Assembly (NCBI RefSeq): GCF_021922925.1
Contig: NZ_CP040786.1
Coordinates: 1,984,001-2,048,000, forward strand
Reading direction: 5' to 3'
From: Clavibacter phaseoli
Lineage (GTDB): Bacteria; Actinomycetota; Actinomycetes; Actinomycetales; Microbacteriaceae
Length of the DNA stretch: 64,000 nucleotides
Shown: positions 44,294 to 52,873 of the stretch, piece by piece
Layout: each line of letters begins with the position of its first letter
How positions within the stretch are numbered: the stretch's first letter is position 1
Translations under genes and position numbers: made by a program
The notes under the pieces: model-generated
Database searches by the model: none
Seen by the model: only the letters and a program-made list of their open reading frames with translations
Told to the model about the DNA's origin: nothing

Positions 44294-45897
44294 GGCATGT
44301 CCTTCCGGTCGGTGGTGCGAGGCGGTGCGGGGGTGGTCGGGGGCGCGTGCTCGCGGGGCGGATCCTCCCCGGTCGGCGGGTCGTCGGCGCCGGGCGCGGC
44401 GAGGGACGGGGGTCCGGCGTCGCGGCGGTCGTACGCGGCGGCGAGCTCGCCGAGGCGCACGGGCGAGGCGATGGGGCGGCGGTCGGATCCGGGGCCCGGC
44501 GCGGCGGGCGCGTGGGCGGATCCCCCGCACGCCGGCGCCTCCGCGGCGAGCAGCTGCTCGACGGTCCGCCCGCAGACGCGGCCCTGGCAGATGCCGAGGC
44601 CGGCGCGCGTCGCGAGCTTCATGGAGCGGAGGTCGGTGGACGACGCGGCGCGGGCGGTCGCGCGGAGACGCCCGACGGGCACCTCCTCGCAGCGGCAGGC
44701 GAGCGTGTCGTCGCGCAGCCAGCCGGTCCAGCCGGGGCGGATCCCGTGCGCGGCCTCGATGCGGCCGGCCACGTCGTGGGCCACGGCCCGGCGGCGGACG
44801 GCGGGCGCGACGGCGGCGTCGGACGGGGATCCGCCCGCGGCGCAGTGCCCGGCGACCTCGCCCTCCGCGAGGGCCTGGTCCACTCCCCCGATGCCGGTGA
44901 TCTCGCCGGCCGCGTACACGCCCACGGGACCCGCGCCCTGGTCGGCGTCGACCTCGACGAAGCGGTCGGAGCCGATGCGGCAGCCCGCCGCGATGGGCAG
45001 CTCGAGCCGGGGCGTGAACCCGTGGCCGACGCACACGGCGTCCACCGCGATCCGCCGCTCGGTGCCCGGGATCGGCGCCCACGACGCGTCGAGGCGCTGC
45101 ACGGTGACGGCCTCGACCCGGTCGGTCCCGTGCGCCGCGACGACCGCGCTGCCCGTGGCGTACCCGATGCGCTCGCGCGCCAGCACGGAGACGTACCCGG
45201 CGAGCTCGGCGGCCTTGTGCGGCGCGCGGGCGAGGCCCGCCGGACGTCGGAGCCAGCCGCGGGCGAGCCCCGGCACACGCGCGGCCTCGTGGATCCCGAC
45301 CACGCGCGCCCCCGCCTGCACGAGCGACACCGCGACGGGCAGGAGGAAGGGGCCGGCACCCGCGACGATCATGCGGTCGCCTATGCGCACGCGCTCGCCC
45401 TTCGCGAGGGCCTGCGCGGCGCCCGCGGTGAAGACGCCCGGGAGGTCCCAGCCGGGGAAGGGCAGCGTGCGGTCGTGCGCGCCGGTCGCGAGCACGAGCC
45501 CGTCGGGACGGAGCGCGAGGGGCTCGCGGCGCGATCCGTCGACCTGGCCGACGAGCACGTGGACGACGGCGGCGGGCGTGGCGGGCGCGTCAGCATCGGC
45601 GTCCGGCGTCGGCCGCTCGATCGCCCACACCTGCGCGCCCGTGACGATCGCGCAGCCGTCGTCGGCGGCGAGCCGGGAGCGGAGCGCGGTGAACGCGTCC
45701 CAGCCGTGGTGCAGGATCCGCTCGCGCGCCGCCGGACGCGACTCCGGCAGGTGCCGCCAGTACTGGCCGCCCAGCTCGTCGGACGCGTCGAGCAGCGTGA
45801 CCCGGGACCCGCGTCCGCGGGCGGCGGCCGCGGCGGCGAGCCCGGCCGGTCCCGCGCCGACGACGACGACGTGACGCCGGTCGTCCGCGCCGCTCAC
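44290..45897 (-). CDS. D-hydroxyproline dehydrogenase subunit, FAD/NAD-binding with [2Fe-2S] BFD-like domain
   Basis: A 535-residue flavoprotein. The N-terminal dinucleotide-binding motif is VVVVGAGPAGLAAAA; later come LVLATGAHDRTLPF, MIVAGAGPFLLPVAV and VYAAGEITGIGG. The C-terminal third holds a BFD-like iron-sulphur site: LACRCEEV, then LGICQGRVCG. This is the layout of the alpha subunit of bacterial D-hydroxyproline, D-nopaline/octopine and HcnB-type dehydrogenases. It starts with GTG at 45895-45897, coupled by a GTGA overlap to the small iron-sulphur subunit, and ends overlapping the deaminase start. The last 70 residues are Pro/Ala-rich and atypical. Confidence 0.88.
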   Translation of the reverse strand: MSGADDRRHVVVVGAGPAGLAAAAAARGRGSRVTLLDASDELGGQYWRHLPESRPAARERILHHGWDAFTALRSRLAADDGCAIVTGAQVWAIERPTPDADADAPATPAAVVHVLVGQVDGSRREPLALRPDGLVLATGAHDRTLPFPGWDLPGVFTAGAAQALAKGERVRIGDRMIVAGAGPFLLPVAVSLVQAGARVVGIHEAARVPGLARGWLRRPAGLARAPHKAAELAGYVSVLARERIGYATGSAVVAAHGTDRVEAVTVQRLDASWAPIPGTERRIAVDAVCVGHGFTPRLELPIAAGCRIGSDRFVEVDADQGAGPVGVYAAGEITGIGGVDQALAEGEVAGHCAAGGSPSDAAVAPAVRRRAVAHDVAGRIEAAHGIRPGWTGWLRDDTLACRCEEVPVGRLRATARAASSTDLRSMKLATRAGLGICQGRVCGRTVEQLLAAEAPACGGSAHAPAAPGPGSDRRPIASPVRLGELAAAYDRRDAGPPSLAAPGADDPPTGEDPPREHAPPTTPAPPRTTDRKDMP

Positions 45898-46286
45898 GAC
45901 GGCTCCCCCGCGCGCTCGGCCGGTCCGGTGGATCCGGCGGGTCCCGCGGATCCGGCGTCCTGCGCGGTCGCGTCCGGCACGGTCGCGCCGGGCCCGGTCT
46001 CGACCACGTCGCCCTCGACCGCGCGGCGCTGGCAGGCGCGCACGTCCGGCAGCCCGTTGACGGTGACGGTGCAGTCGAAGCACACGCCGATCCCGCAGAA
46101 GACGCCGCGCGGACGGCCCGCGCTCGCGGTCGTGCGCCAGGCGAGCGTGCCCGAGGCGAGCAGCGCGCCGGCGATGGTCTGGCCGCGCACGCCCTCGACG
46201 GGATCCCCGTCCACGGTGAAGCGCACCGCCTCGGCGGGTCCCGGGCGGACCGGGTCGCGCGCCGGATCCACGCGCCGCGGCGTCAT
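45894..46286 (-). CDS. D-hydroxyproline dehydrogenase, small [2Fe-2S] subunit
   Basis: A 130-residue ferredoxin-like protein. The cluster motif is GVFCGIGVCFDCTVTVNG (C-x4-C-x2-C) followed by RACQRR for the fourth Cys. This is the gamma/HcnA-type subunit that carries electrons between the two flavoprotein subunits. The C-terminal 40 residues form an Ala/Gly/Pro/Glu tail. Its ATG overlaps the stop of the larger oxidoreductase subunit (46283-46286) and its stop overlaps the start of the next subunit, so all three are translated together. Confidence 0.9.
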   Translation of the reverse strand: MTPRRVDPARDPVRPGPAEAVRFTVDGDPVEGVRGQTIAGALLASGTLAWRTTASAGRPRGVFCGIGVCFDCTVTVNGLPDVRACQRRAVEGDVVETGPGATVPDATAQDAGSAGPAGSTGPAERAGEPS

Positions 46287-47515
46287 GCGCGCACCCCGGC
46301 GGCGTGGGTCGGCGACGCGGCGCCCCCGGACGCGGCGCCCCCGGGCATCGCGAGCCCGAGCGACGCGCGCGCCACGGAGAAGGGCCGCACGTCGAGCGGC
46401 GTCGCGGCGCCCGTCATCTGCGCGGTGATGAGGTCCGCCGTCGCGACCGACAGCCCGATGCCCGCGCCCTCGTGCCCGCTCGCGTGCCAGAGGCCGGGCA
46501 GCCGCGGATCCGGGCCGACGACCGGGAGGTGGTCGGGCAGGTAGGGCCGGAAGCCGCCGTAGGAGCGCATCGCGTTCGCCTCGGCGAGGAAGGGGAAGAG
46601 CCGCACGGCCTTCGCGGCGAGCTCCTCGAGCACGGCGACGCGCAGCGACGCGTCGAAGCCCACGCGCTCGCGGCTGGATCCGATGAGCACCGTCCCGGAC
46701 GGCGTCGACTCCACGACGCCCGAGGTCTGCAGCGCGCCGTCGCCGGATCCGACCGCGCCCACGTAGTCGCCGTCGTAGACCTTGTGGAGGACGCGGTGCG
46801 GCATGCGCGTGGTCACGAGCACGACCCCGCGCCGCGGCAGCACGGGCAGCTCGACGCCGAGGGCGCGCGCCACCTCGCCCGACCAGGGGCCGGCGGCGAC
46901 GAGCACGTCGTCCGCCGGGATGTCGCCCGCGCTCGTCCGCACGCCGCGGAGCGCGCCGTCGGCGTCGAGCAGCGGCCCCGTCACCTCGACGCCCGTGCGC
47001 ACGACCGCGCCCGCGCGCCGGGCCGACGCCGCGAGCGCCTCGGTGGCGATGGCGGGCTGCACCTGCGCGTCCTCGGGGTAGTGCACGGCCGCGGTGATCG
47101 CCGGGTTCAGCCACGGCTCGAGCTCGAGGGCCCGGCGCGCGTCCACGGGGATCGCGTCGACCCCCGCGGAGCGCTGGGTGGCGGCGAACGCGAGGAGCGG
47201 ATCCGCGCCCTCGTCGGTGGTCGTGACGACGAGCCCGCCCTTGGGCTCGTACTCGATGGAGGGCAGCGCGTCGCCCAGCTCGTCGGCGAGCTCGTCGGCG
47301 ACCTCGGGCCAGCGGCGGGCGGCGAGCTGCGCGAGCTCGAGCTCCGCGCCGGGGCCCTTGTCGGAGACGAGGATGTTGCCCTCGCCCTGCGCGCTCGTGC
47401 CGGAGGCGACGGCGGCCCGCTCGACGACCGTGACGCGGATCCCCGCCCGAGCGAGCGACCGGGCGCACGCGGCACCCACGATGCCCCCGCCGACGACGAC
47501 CACGTGACGCGTCAT
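46283..47515 (-). CDS. D-hydroxyproline dehydrogenase, catalytic FAD subunit (DAO family)
   Basis: A 410-residue D-amino-acid-oxidase-fold protein. It opens with VVVVGGGIVGAACARSLARA and shows EGNILVSDKGPGAELELAQL, a hallmark of HcnC/hydroxyproline dehydrogenase beta subunits, and near the C-terminus HASGHEGAGIGLSVATADLI. It oxidises cis-4-hydroxy-D-proline to the cyclic imine. First gene of the six-gene operon; a palindrome with the GTAATATGTCAC word lies 57-73 bases upstream of its start. The last 20 residues are Ala/Gly-rich. Confidence 0.9.
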   Translation of the reverse strand: MTRHVVVVGGGIVGAACARSLARAGIRVTVVERAAVASGTSAQGEGNILVSDKGPGAELELAQLAARRWPEVADELADELGDALPSIEYEPKGGLVVTTTDEGADPLLAFAATQRSAGVDAIPVDARRALELEPWLNPAITAAVHYPEDAQVQPAIATEALAASARRAGAVVRTGVEVTGPLLDADGALRGVRTSAGDIPADDVLVAAGPWSGEVARALGVELPVLPRRGVVLVTTRMPHRVLHKVYDGDYVGAVGSGDGALQTSGVVESTPSGTVLIGSSRERVGFDASLRVAVLEELAAKAVRLFPFLAEANAMRSYGGFRPYLPDHLPVVGPDPRLPGLWHASGHEGAGIGLSVATADLITAQMTGAATPLDVRPFSVARASLGLAMPGGAASGGAASPTHAAGVRA

Positions 47516-47571
47516 GGTGTCCCTGCTCTCACGGGTGGATGCGCCTCGGGAGGCGGTGCGGCGGTCGGCGA

Positions 47572-47588
47572 TGACAGTAATATGTCAC
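47572..47588. promoter_or_regulatory. Operator-like inverted repeat upstream of the hydroxyproline operon
   Basis: Inverted repeat TGACA (47572-47576) / TGTCA (47583-47587) around GTAATA. The plus strand reads GTAATATGTCAC at 47577-47588, the reverse complement of GTGACATATTAC found upstream of the GH127 gene. A GntR-family gene ends 41 bases away and is the obvious candidate to bind it. Confidence 0.65.
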
Positions 47589-47628
47589 ACATCGTCGACG
47601 AGGGGAAGCCCCTCCGTCGCCGGACGGA

Positions 47629-48342
47629 TCAGGCGACGGTGTCCGCGGGCTCGGGATCCGCGACGCCCGCGGCCTCGTCCTCGCCGCGCCCCGCCCACCA
47701 GCCGGTGGCGTGTCGGATGTGCCGCACCATCAGCTGGTGCGACCCGGGGCCGTCGCCGGCGACGAGCGCCCGCAGCAGCTCGTGGTGCTCGGCCGCCGAC
47801 GCGTCGAGCATGGCGCTCGCCTTCATCGACGCGAGGCCGACGAGGCGCGTGCGCGAGCGGAGGTCCGCGATGGCCTCGGTGAGCACGGGGTTGCCGAGCA
47901 TCCGCGTGAGGGAGAGGTGGAACTCCTGGTCGGCCTCGAGGTACGCGCGGAGGTCGCCCTCGCGCGCGCCCTCCTCGATGCGGTCGGCGAGCGCCTCCAG
48001 CCCCGGCAGCGCGCCGTCCGGCAGCTGGCCGGCGAGCCGCTCCATGGCGGGCGCCTCGAGGAGCTGGCGCACCTGCACCAGGTGGCCGAGCTCCTCGTCG
48101 CTCACGGCGGTGACCCGGAAGCCCTTGTTGCGGACCGTCTCGACGAAGCCGCGCTTCTCGAGCTCGAGCACCGCCTCGCGGACGGGCGTCGCCGAGACGT
48201 CGAAGCGCACGGCGAGCGTGGGCACGGTGATGAGCGTGCCCGGCTCCAGCTCGCCCGAGACGATGGCCGCGGACAGGGCCTGGTGCACGTGCTCGCGCAG
48301 GCTCGCGCGCGGCGGTGCGGGACGCAGTGCGGAGAGGCTCAT
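47629..48342 (-). CDS. GntR family regulator (FadR/FCD subfamily)
   Basis: A 237-residue regulator. The winged helix (about 15-80) has ITVPTLAVRFDVSATPVREA and LEKRGFVETVRNKGFRV; the FCD ligand domain follows with YLEADQEFHLSLTRMLGNP and AAEHHELLRALVAGD, including the His and Asp residues that bind a metal and small acid. The ligand is likely hydroxyproline or a pathway intermediate (inference). It starts 19 bases after the stop of the Xaa-Pro aminopeptidase gene, with a perfect AGGAGGA, so it is the last gene of the importer/peptidase unit and sits just above the hydroxyproline operon. Confidence 0.9.
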   Translation of the reverse strand: MSLSALRPAPPRASLREHVHQALSAAIVSGELEPGTLITVPTLAVRFDVSATPVREAVLELEKRGFVETVRNKGFRVTAVSDEELGHLVQVRQLLEAPAMERLAGQLPDGALPGLEALADRIEEGAREGDLRAYLEADQEFHLSLTRMLGNPVLTEAIADLRSRTRLVGLASMKASAMLDASAAEHHELLRALVAGDGPGSHQLMVRHIRHATGWWAGRGEDEAAGVADPEPADTVA

Positions 48343-48361
48343 GCGGATCCTCCTCCTCGGC

Positions 48362-49810
48362 TCAGGACGGGGACCGCTGCTCCCGCATCCAGGACTCCAG
48401 GCCCCGGGCGTCGATCGGCAGCGCGTCCGACAGCACGTCGGACCCCGTCTGCGTCACCACGATATCGTCTTCGATCCGCACGCCGATGCCCCTCAGCTCG
48501 GGGGGCACCATCGCGTCGTCCGGCGGGAAGTACAGGCCCGGCTCGACCGTCAGCACCATGCCCGCCTCGACCGCGCGGTCGTAGCCGGCGTGGCCGGCGC
48601 CCGAGCAGTCGTGCACGTCGAGCCCGAGGTGGTGCCCGATCCCGCAGACGAGCCAGCGCCGGTGGTGCTGCCCCGAGGGCGAGAGCGCCTCGTCGACCGA
48701 GACGGGCAGGATCCCCATGTCGTGCAGGCCCTGCGCCACCACCTCCATGGACGCGTGGTGGAAGTCGACGAGCGGGCGCCCGGGCGCCACGGCGTCGAGG
48801 CCCGCGCGGTGGGCGCGCTCCACGACGTCGTGCACGAGCCGCTGCTCGGGCGTGAAGGAGCCGGAGATCGGGAACGTGCGGGTGACGTCGGCCGTGTGGA
48901 GGCTGCGGGCCTCCACGCCCATGTCGAGGAGGACGAGCTCGCCGTCGCGGAGCGGCCCGTCGCAGCGCACCCAGTGCAGCGTCGTCGCGTGGCCGCCGCC
49001 GCCCACGATCGTCGCGTAGCCGGGTCCGTTGCCCACCGTGCGCGCGTGCCGGTCGAAGGTGCCCTGCAGCCAGCGCTCGCCGCCGTGGGCCTGCGCCCGC
49101 GGGATCTCCCGCACGACCTCCGCGAAGCCCTCGACCGTGTCGTCGACCGCGCGGCGCAGCTCCTCGACCTCCCACGCGTCCTTGAGCACGCGCAGCTCGC
49201 CGAGCGCCGCCACGAGGCGGGGGTCGCGCGGCACGTCGGCGAGCGCCGAGGGCACGCCGGTGACGGCTCCCGCGCGGCGCACGTCGCGGACGCCGGCGAG
49301 GTCGCGCGCGATGCGGTCGGGGTCGCGCACCGGGATCCCGAGCGCTCGCTGCCAGTCGGCGTGCGCGGGGGCGGGGCCGACCCAGAGCTCGCCGTGGTCG
49401 GCGTCGGAGAAGAAGCGCGGATCGCCGGGGTGGGCGGGCGCGGGCACGTGCAGCACGGCGTCGTGGCCGCCCGGCACCGCGTGCATCACCAGCACGGCGC
49501 CCTCGATCTGCACGCCGGTCAGCCACACGAAGTCGCTGTCGGCGCGGAACGCGTAGCGGCAGTCGTCGTTGCGCGTGGGCGCGTAGCCGCTCGCGACGGC
49601 GAGCGTGACGCCGGGCATCGCGGCGCTCAGCCGGGCCCGGTGCGCGGCGCCGGCCTCGACCGCGCCGGGCACGGTCGTCGGCGTGCGGTCGGGGGTGATC
49701 CAGCCGCCGGCCATGAGGTCGCGGAAGGCGGGCACCTGCGCGAGGCGCGGGGGTCGGCGGTCCTCCGGGGTGACGGACGCGGGGGTCGTGCGGGGCGTCG
49801 TGTCGGTCAT
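48362..49810 (-). CDS. pepP: Xaa-Pro aminopeptidase (aminopeptidase P, M24B)
   Basis: A 482-residue aminopeptidase P. The N-terminal domain (about 50-220) precedes the pita-bread catalytic domain with the metal ligands: two Asp in LLDMGVEARSLHTADVTRTF, His in CGIGHHLGLDVHD, and Glu in LTVEPGLYF and GVRIEDDI. It releases the N-terminal residue from peptides with proline, and probably hydroxyproline, in second place. Its start overlaps the stop of the S33 hydrolase (49807-49810). Placement between a peptide importer and hydroxyproline catabolism points to degradation of imported Pro/Hyp-rich peptides. Confidence 0.92.
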   Translation of the reverse strand: MTDTTPRTTPASVTPEDRRPPRLAQVPAFRDLMAGGWITPDRTPTTVPGAVEAGAAHRARLSAAMPGVTLAVASGYAPTRNDDCRYAFRADSDFVWLTGVQIEGAVLVMHAVPGGHDAVLHVPAPAHPGDPRFFSDADHGELWVGPAPAHADWQRALGIPVRDPDRIARDLAGVRDVRRAGAVTGVPSALADVPRDPRLVAALGELRVLKDAWEVEELRRAVDDTVEGFAEVVREIPRAQAHGGERWLQGTFDRHARTVGNGPGYATIVGGGGHATTLHWVRCDGPLRDGELVLLDMGVEARSLHTADVTRTFPISGSFTPEQRLVHDVVERAHRAGLDAVAPGRPLVDFHHASMEVVAQGLHDMGILPVSVDEALSPSGQHHRRWLVCGIGHHLGLDVHDCSGAGHAGYDRAVEAGMVLTVEPGLYFPPDDAMVPPELRGIGVRIEDDIVVTQTGSDVLSDALPIDARGLESWMREQRSPS

Positions 49811-51114
49811 CGGGGCAGGCCTCCTCCATCGCGGGCGATCGTGTCCATCAGGCGCCCGAGGACGCCGGGCGCTCCCAGGCCGTCGTGCTCGTGCTCGTTC
49901 GTGATCCACGCGCGGACGTTGCCCACGCGCGCGACCGTGTCCTGCTGCAGACCCGCGTCCACGTACATGTCGTCGTGGTAGATCGCGGCGGCGACGGGCA
50001 CCTCGTTGGCGGCGAGGCGGGCCGGGTCGTAGAGCTCCGGCCAGTCGTCGCGGCGGGCCATGACCTCGACCGCGCCGCGGAACGGGCGCAGCAGCCGGAT
50101 CTCCTCGAACATCCAGGGGTACATCATCTCGCCGGTGAGCAGCAGCGGCCGGGCAGTCGGCGCGAACGCCGGGTGCCGGCCGCGCTCCCGCTCGGCGGCC
50201 CACGCGGTGGCGGGCCGGGTTCCCGACGCGTAGATGCTCTCCTGCATCGCGGCGAACAGCGGGTTCGCGGCGTAGGAGGTGAGGCGCAGCGCCTCGGCGA
50301 GGAGCACGTCGGTGGGCTCGCCGCGGTCGTCGACGGCCTCGTCGAGGAGGGCGTGGATCCGCTCGCGCCCCGGCGCCATGCCGAGGTCGATGCCGATGGT
50401 CTGCAGGCGCCGGACGGTGAGCGCGTCGCCGTCTGGGAGCGTGACGTCGCCCGCCGCCAGCCGGTCGGCGAGGCGGGACAGGATCCCCACGTCGGCCGGA
50501 TAGCGCGCGTGGTAGCCGGCGTTCTTCCGGACCGTGCGCGGGTAGGTCCGGCGGTAGACCTCCTCGGCGTCCGGGTCGAGCGAGGCGAGGCCGCCCGTCA
50601 CGTAGCAGGCCGACAGCGCCTCGGGCGCGAGCGACAGGTACGTCAGCGTGAGGAAGCCGCCGTAGCTCTGGCCGAGCGTCGACCAGCGTCGCCCGCCCTC
50701 GAGGTGCTGCCGCAGCGCCTCGGCGTCCTGCACGATCGAGTCGGCGCGGAACAGCGCGAGGTACCGGGCGGCGGACGCGTGGTCGTCGCCGAACCGGATC
50801 ATGGTGCGCGCCGTGACGGGCGTGCTCCTGCCGGTGCCGCGCTGGTCGAGGAGCACGACGCGGTGCGTGCGGAGGGCGTGGCCGATCCAGCCGCCGTCGT
50901 CGAGCACGCGCGGCGACTTCCCGCCCGGGCCGCCCTGGAGGTAGAGGAGCGCGGGCAGGTCGTCGCCGCGGCGGTCGGGGGCGACGAGCTCGCGGGCGAA
51001 CACCGTCATCGTGGCGGTGGGCTCGCCGTCGCGGGCCGCTCCCCAGTCGAGCGGGACCTCGATCTCGTGGTCGGTGACGTGGACGCCCGGGACGGTCGCG
51101 GATCCGACGATCAC
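49807..51114 (-). CDS. S33 family alpha/beta hydrolase (proline iminopeptidase-like)
   Basis: A 435-residue alpha/beta hydrolase. LLYLQGGPGGKSPRVLDD and LLDQRGTGRSTPV are the S33 hallmarks; the nucleophile is Ser 150 in LGQSYGGFLTL. It belongs to the longer type of S33 peptidases that remove N-terminal proline or release tripeptides. It starts with GTG at 51112-51114, which overlaps the stop of the importer ATPase gene (GTGA), and its own stop overlaps the pepP start. The tight coupling to transport and pepP suggests it trims imported Pro/Hyp-rich peptides; hydroxyproline specificity is inferred only. Confidence 0.85.
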   Translation of the reverse strand: MIVGSATVPGVHVTDHEIEVPLDWGAARDGEPTATMTVFARELVAPDRRGDDLPALLYLQGGPGGKSPRVLDDGGWIGHALRTHRVVLLDQRGTGRSTPVTARTMIRFGDDHASAARYLALFRADSIVQDAEALRQHLEGGRRWSTLGQSYGGFLTLTYLSLAPEALSACYVTGGLASLDPDAEEVYRRTYPRTVRKNAGYHARYPADVGILSRLADRLAAGDVTLPDGDALTVRRLQTIGIDLGMAPGRERIHALLDEAVDDRGEPTDVLLAEALRLTSYAANPLFAAMQESIYASGTRPATAWAAERERGRHPAFAPTARPLLLTGEMMYPWMFEEIRLLRPFRGAVEVMARRDDWPELYDPARLAANEVPVAAAIYHDDMYVDAGLQQDTVARVGNVRAWITNEHEHDGLGAPGVLGRLMDTIARDGGGLPR

Positions 51115-52010
51115 GCGGCCGACCCGCCCGCCGCGTCGAGCCCGGCGGCGTCGAGGCCGGCCGCGGCGCGCGCGGCGGTCCGCCTCCGGTCCCACTCGGG
51201 GTCGATGCGCGGCACGGCGTCGAGGAGCGAGCGCGTGTACGGGTGCTGCGGCCGCTCGAAGACGTCGTCGCGCGTGCCCTCCTCCACGACCTTGCCGGCG
51301 CTCATCACGGCGACCCGGTCGGAGAGCTGCCGGACGACCGCGAGGTCGTGCGCGATGAAGACGTAGCTGAGGCCGCGCTCGCGCTGGAGGTCGCGGAGCA
51401 GCGCGATGACGCGCGCCTGCACCGTCACGTCGAGCGCGGAGACCGCCTCGTCGCACACGATGAGGCCCGGGCTCACGGCGAGCGCCCGCGCGATCCCGAT
51501 GCGCTGGCACTGCCCGCCCGAGAACTGCGCCGGGTAGCGCTGCGCGTGGTCGGGGTTGAGGCCCACCCGGTCGAGCAGGTCGCGCACGAGCTTCCCGTGC
51601 CCGCCCGGCGTCGTGACGCCCTGGTACCGCAGCGGCGCGCTGATGATCTGCTCCACCGTGTGCCGCGGGTTGAGCGACGACGCCGGATCCTGGAACACCA
51701 CCTGCACCTGCCGCCGGAACTCGCGCAGGGCCGCGCCCTTCGCGTGCGTCACGTCCTCGCCCTTGAGCGAGAACGTGCCGGAGGTCGGGTCGAGCAGGCG
51801 GGCGACGATGCGCGCGGTCGTCGACTTGCCGGATCCGGACTCCCCCACGATCGAGAGCGTCTGCCCGGTCGGCACGTCGAGGTCGACGTGGTCGACGGCG
51901 AGGAACCGCCGGACCGGCGGGCGGAGGCCGGAGCCGCCGCGCGTCACGTACTCCTTGGTGAGGCCGCGGGCCGAGAGGAACGGCTCGGGCGCGGTGGCGG
52001 AGGTGCTCAT
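51111..52010 (-). CDS. Oligopeptide ABC transporter, ATP-binding protein 2 (DppF/OppF type)
   Basis: A 299-residue ABC ATPase: Walker [11 protein letters not shown]-loop VVFQDPASSLNP, signature FSGGQCQRIGIARAL, Walker B LIVCDEAVSALDVT and a switch His in FIAHDLAVV. The C-terminal oligopeptide-transporter extension has PQHPYTRSLLDAVP. The signature SGGQCQR differs slightly from the usual SGGQRQR. It pairs with the upstream ATPase to energise peptide import. Overlaps both neighbours by four bases. Confidence 0.92.
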   Translation of the reverse strand: MSTSATAPEPFLSARGLTKEYVTRGGSGLRPPVRRFLAVDHVDLDVPTGQTLSIVGESGSGKSTTARIVARLLDPTSGTFSLKGEDVTHAKGAALREFRRQVQVVFQDPASSLNPRHTVEQIISAPLRYQGVTTPGGHGKLVRDLLDRVGLNPDHAQRYPAQFSGGQCQRIGIARALAVSPGLIVCDEAVSALDVTVQARVIALLRDLQRERGLSYVFIAHDLAVVRQLSDRVAVMSAGKVVEEGTRDDVFERPQHPYTRSLLDAVPRIDPEWDRRRTAARAAAGLDAAGLDAAGGSAA

Positions 52011-52873
52011 GAGGCGGTTCCCGTCGTCGGTCGGTCGTAGGCGGCGTCGATGCGGGGGATCGCCTCGAGCAGCGCGTGCGTGTACGGATCCTCGGGCGCG
52101 GTGAACACGCGCTCGGTCGTGCCGCTCTCGACGCGGTGCCCGCCCTGCATGACGAGCACCTCGTCGGCCAGGGAGGAGACCACGGCGAGGTCGTGGGTGA
52201 TGACGAGCATGCCCATCCCCGTGTCGCGGCGGATCTCCCGCAGCAGGTCGAGGATCTGCGCCTGCACCGTCACGTCGAGCGCCGTGGTCGGCTCGTCGGC
52301 GATGAGCAGCTCGGGCTCGAGGCAGAGCGCCATCGCGATCATGATGCGCTGCCGCATGCCGCCCGAGAACTGGTGCGGGTAGTGGTCGACGCGCGTGCCG
52401 GCCTCGCGGATCCGCACGCGCTCGAGCGCCTCCACGACCACCTGGCGCACGGCCCGGCGGGATCCGCCGCGGTGCGCCCGGTAGGCCTCCTCGATCTGGA
52501 GGCCCACCGTGTAGTACGGGTTGAGCGACGACAGCGGGTCCTGGAAGACCATCGCCATGCGGTCGCCGCGCATGGCCCGCAGCTCCCGGTCGGTCCGACC
52601 GACGAGCTCCTCGCCCGCCAGCCTGATGCTGCCGGTGACCTTCCCTCCGCGGGGCACGAGCCCCATCACGGCGAGCGAGGTCATCGACTTCCCGGAGCCC
52701 GACTCCCCCACGATGCCGAGGGTGCTGTCCGGCTCCACGCGGAAGGAGAGGTCCTTCACGACCTCCACCGGCCCCCGCGAGGTGGGGAACGCGATGGTGA
52801 GGTGCTCGACCTCGAGCAGCGGCGTCCCGGGGACGGCCCGCGCGGGCGGCTGGTGCGGTGCGGTGGCGGTCAC
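52007..52873 (-). CDS. Oligopeptide ABC transporter, ATP-binding protein 1 (DppD/OppD type)
   Basis: A 288-residue ABC ATPase: Walker [10 protein letters not shown] (Thr replaced by Met is common in DppD), Q-loop [12 protein letters not shown], signature [15 protein letters not shown], Walker [15 protein letters not shown], and the C-terminal extension [14 protein letters not shown]. It starts with GTG at 52871-52873 coupled to the stop of the permease gene by GTGA. It forms the ATPase pair with the next gene. Confidence 0.92.
   Translation of the reverse strand: MTATAPHQPPARAVPGTPLLEVEHLTIAFPTSRGPVEVVKDLSFRVEPDSTLGIVGESGSGKSMTSLAVMGLVPRGGKVTGSIRLAGEELVGRTDRELRAMRGDRMAMVFQDPLSSLNPYYTVGLQIEEAYRAHRGGSRRAVRQVVVEALERVRIREAGTRVDHYPHQFSGGMRQRIMIAMALCLEPELLIADEPTTALDVTVQAQILDLLREIRRDTGMGMLVITHDLAVVSSLADEVLVMQGGHRVESGTTERVFTAPEDPYTHALLEAIPRIDAAYDRPTTGTAS

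Noticed and set aside
47629..48342. GntR gene as a fatty-acid regulator linked to the acyl-CoA oxidase-like gene
   Set aside because: The oxidase-like gene is 7 kb away in a separate unit; the shared 12-base word links the regulator to hydroxyproline and GH127 genes instead.
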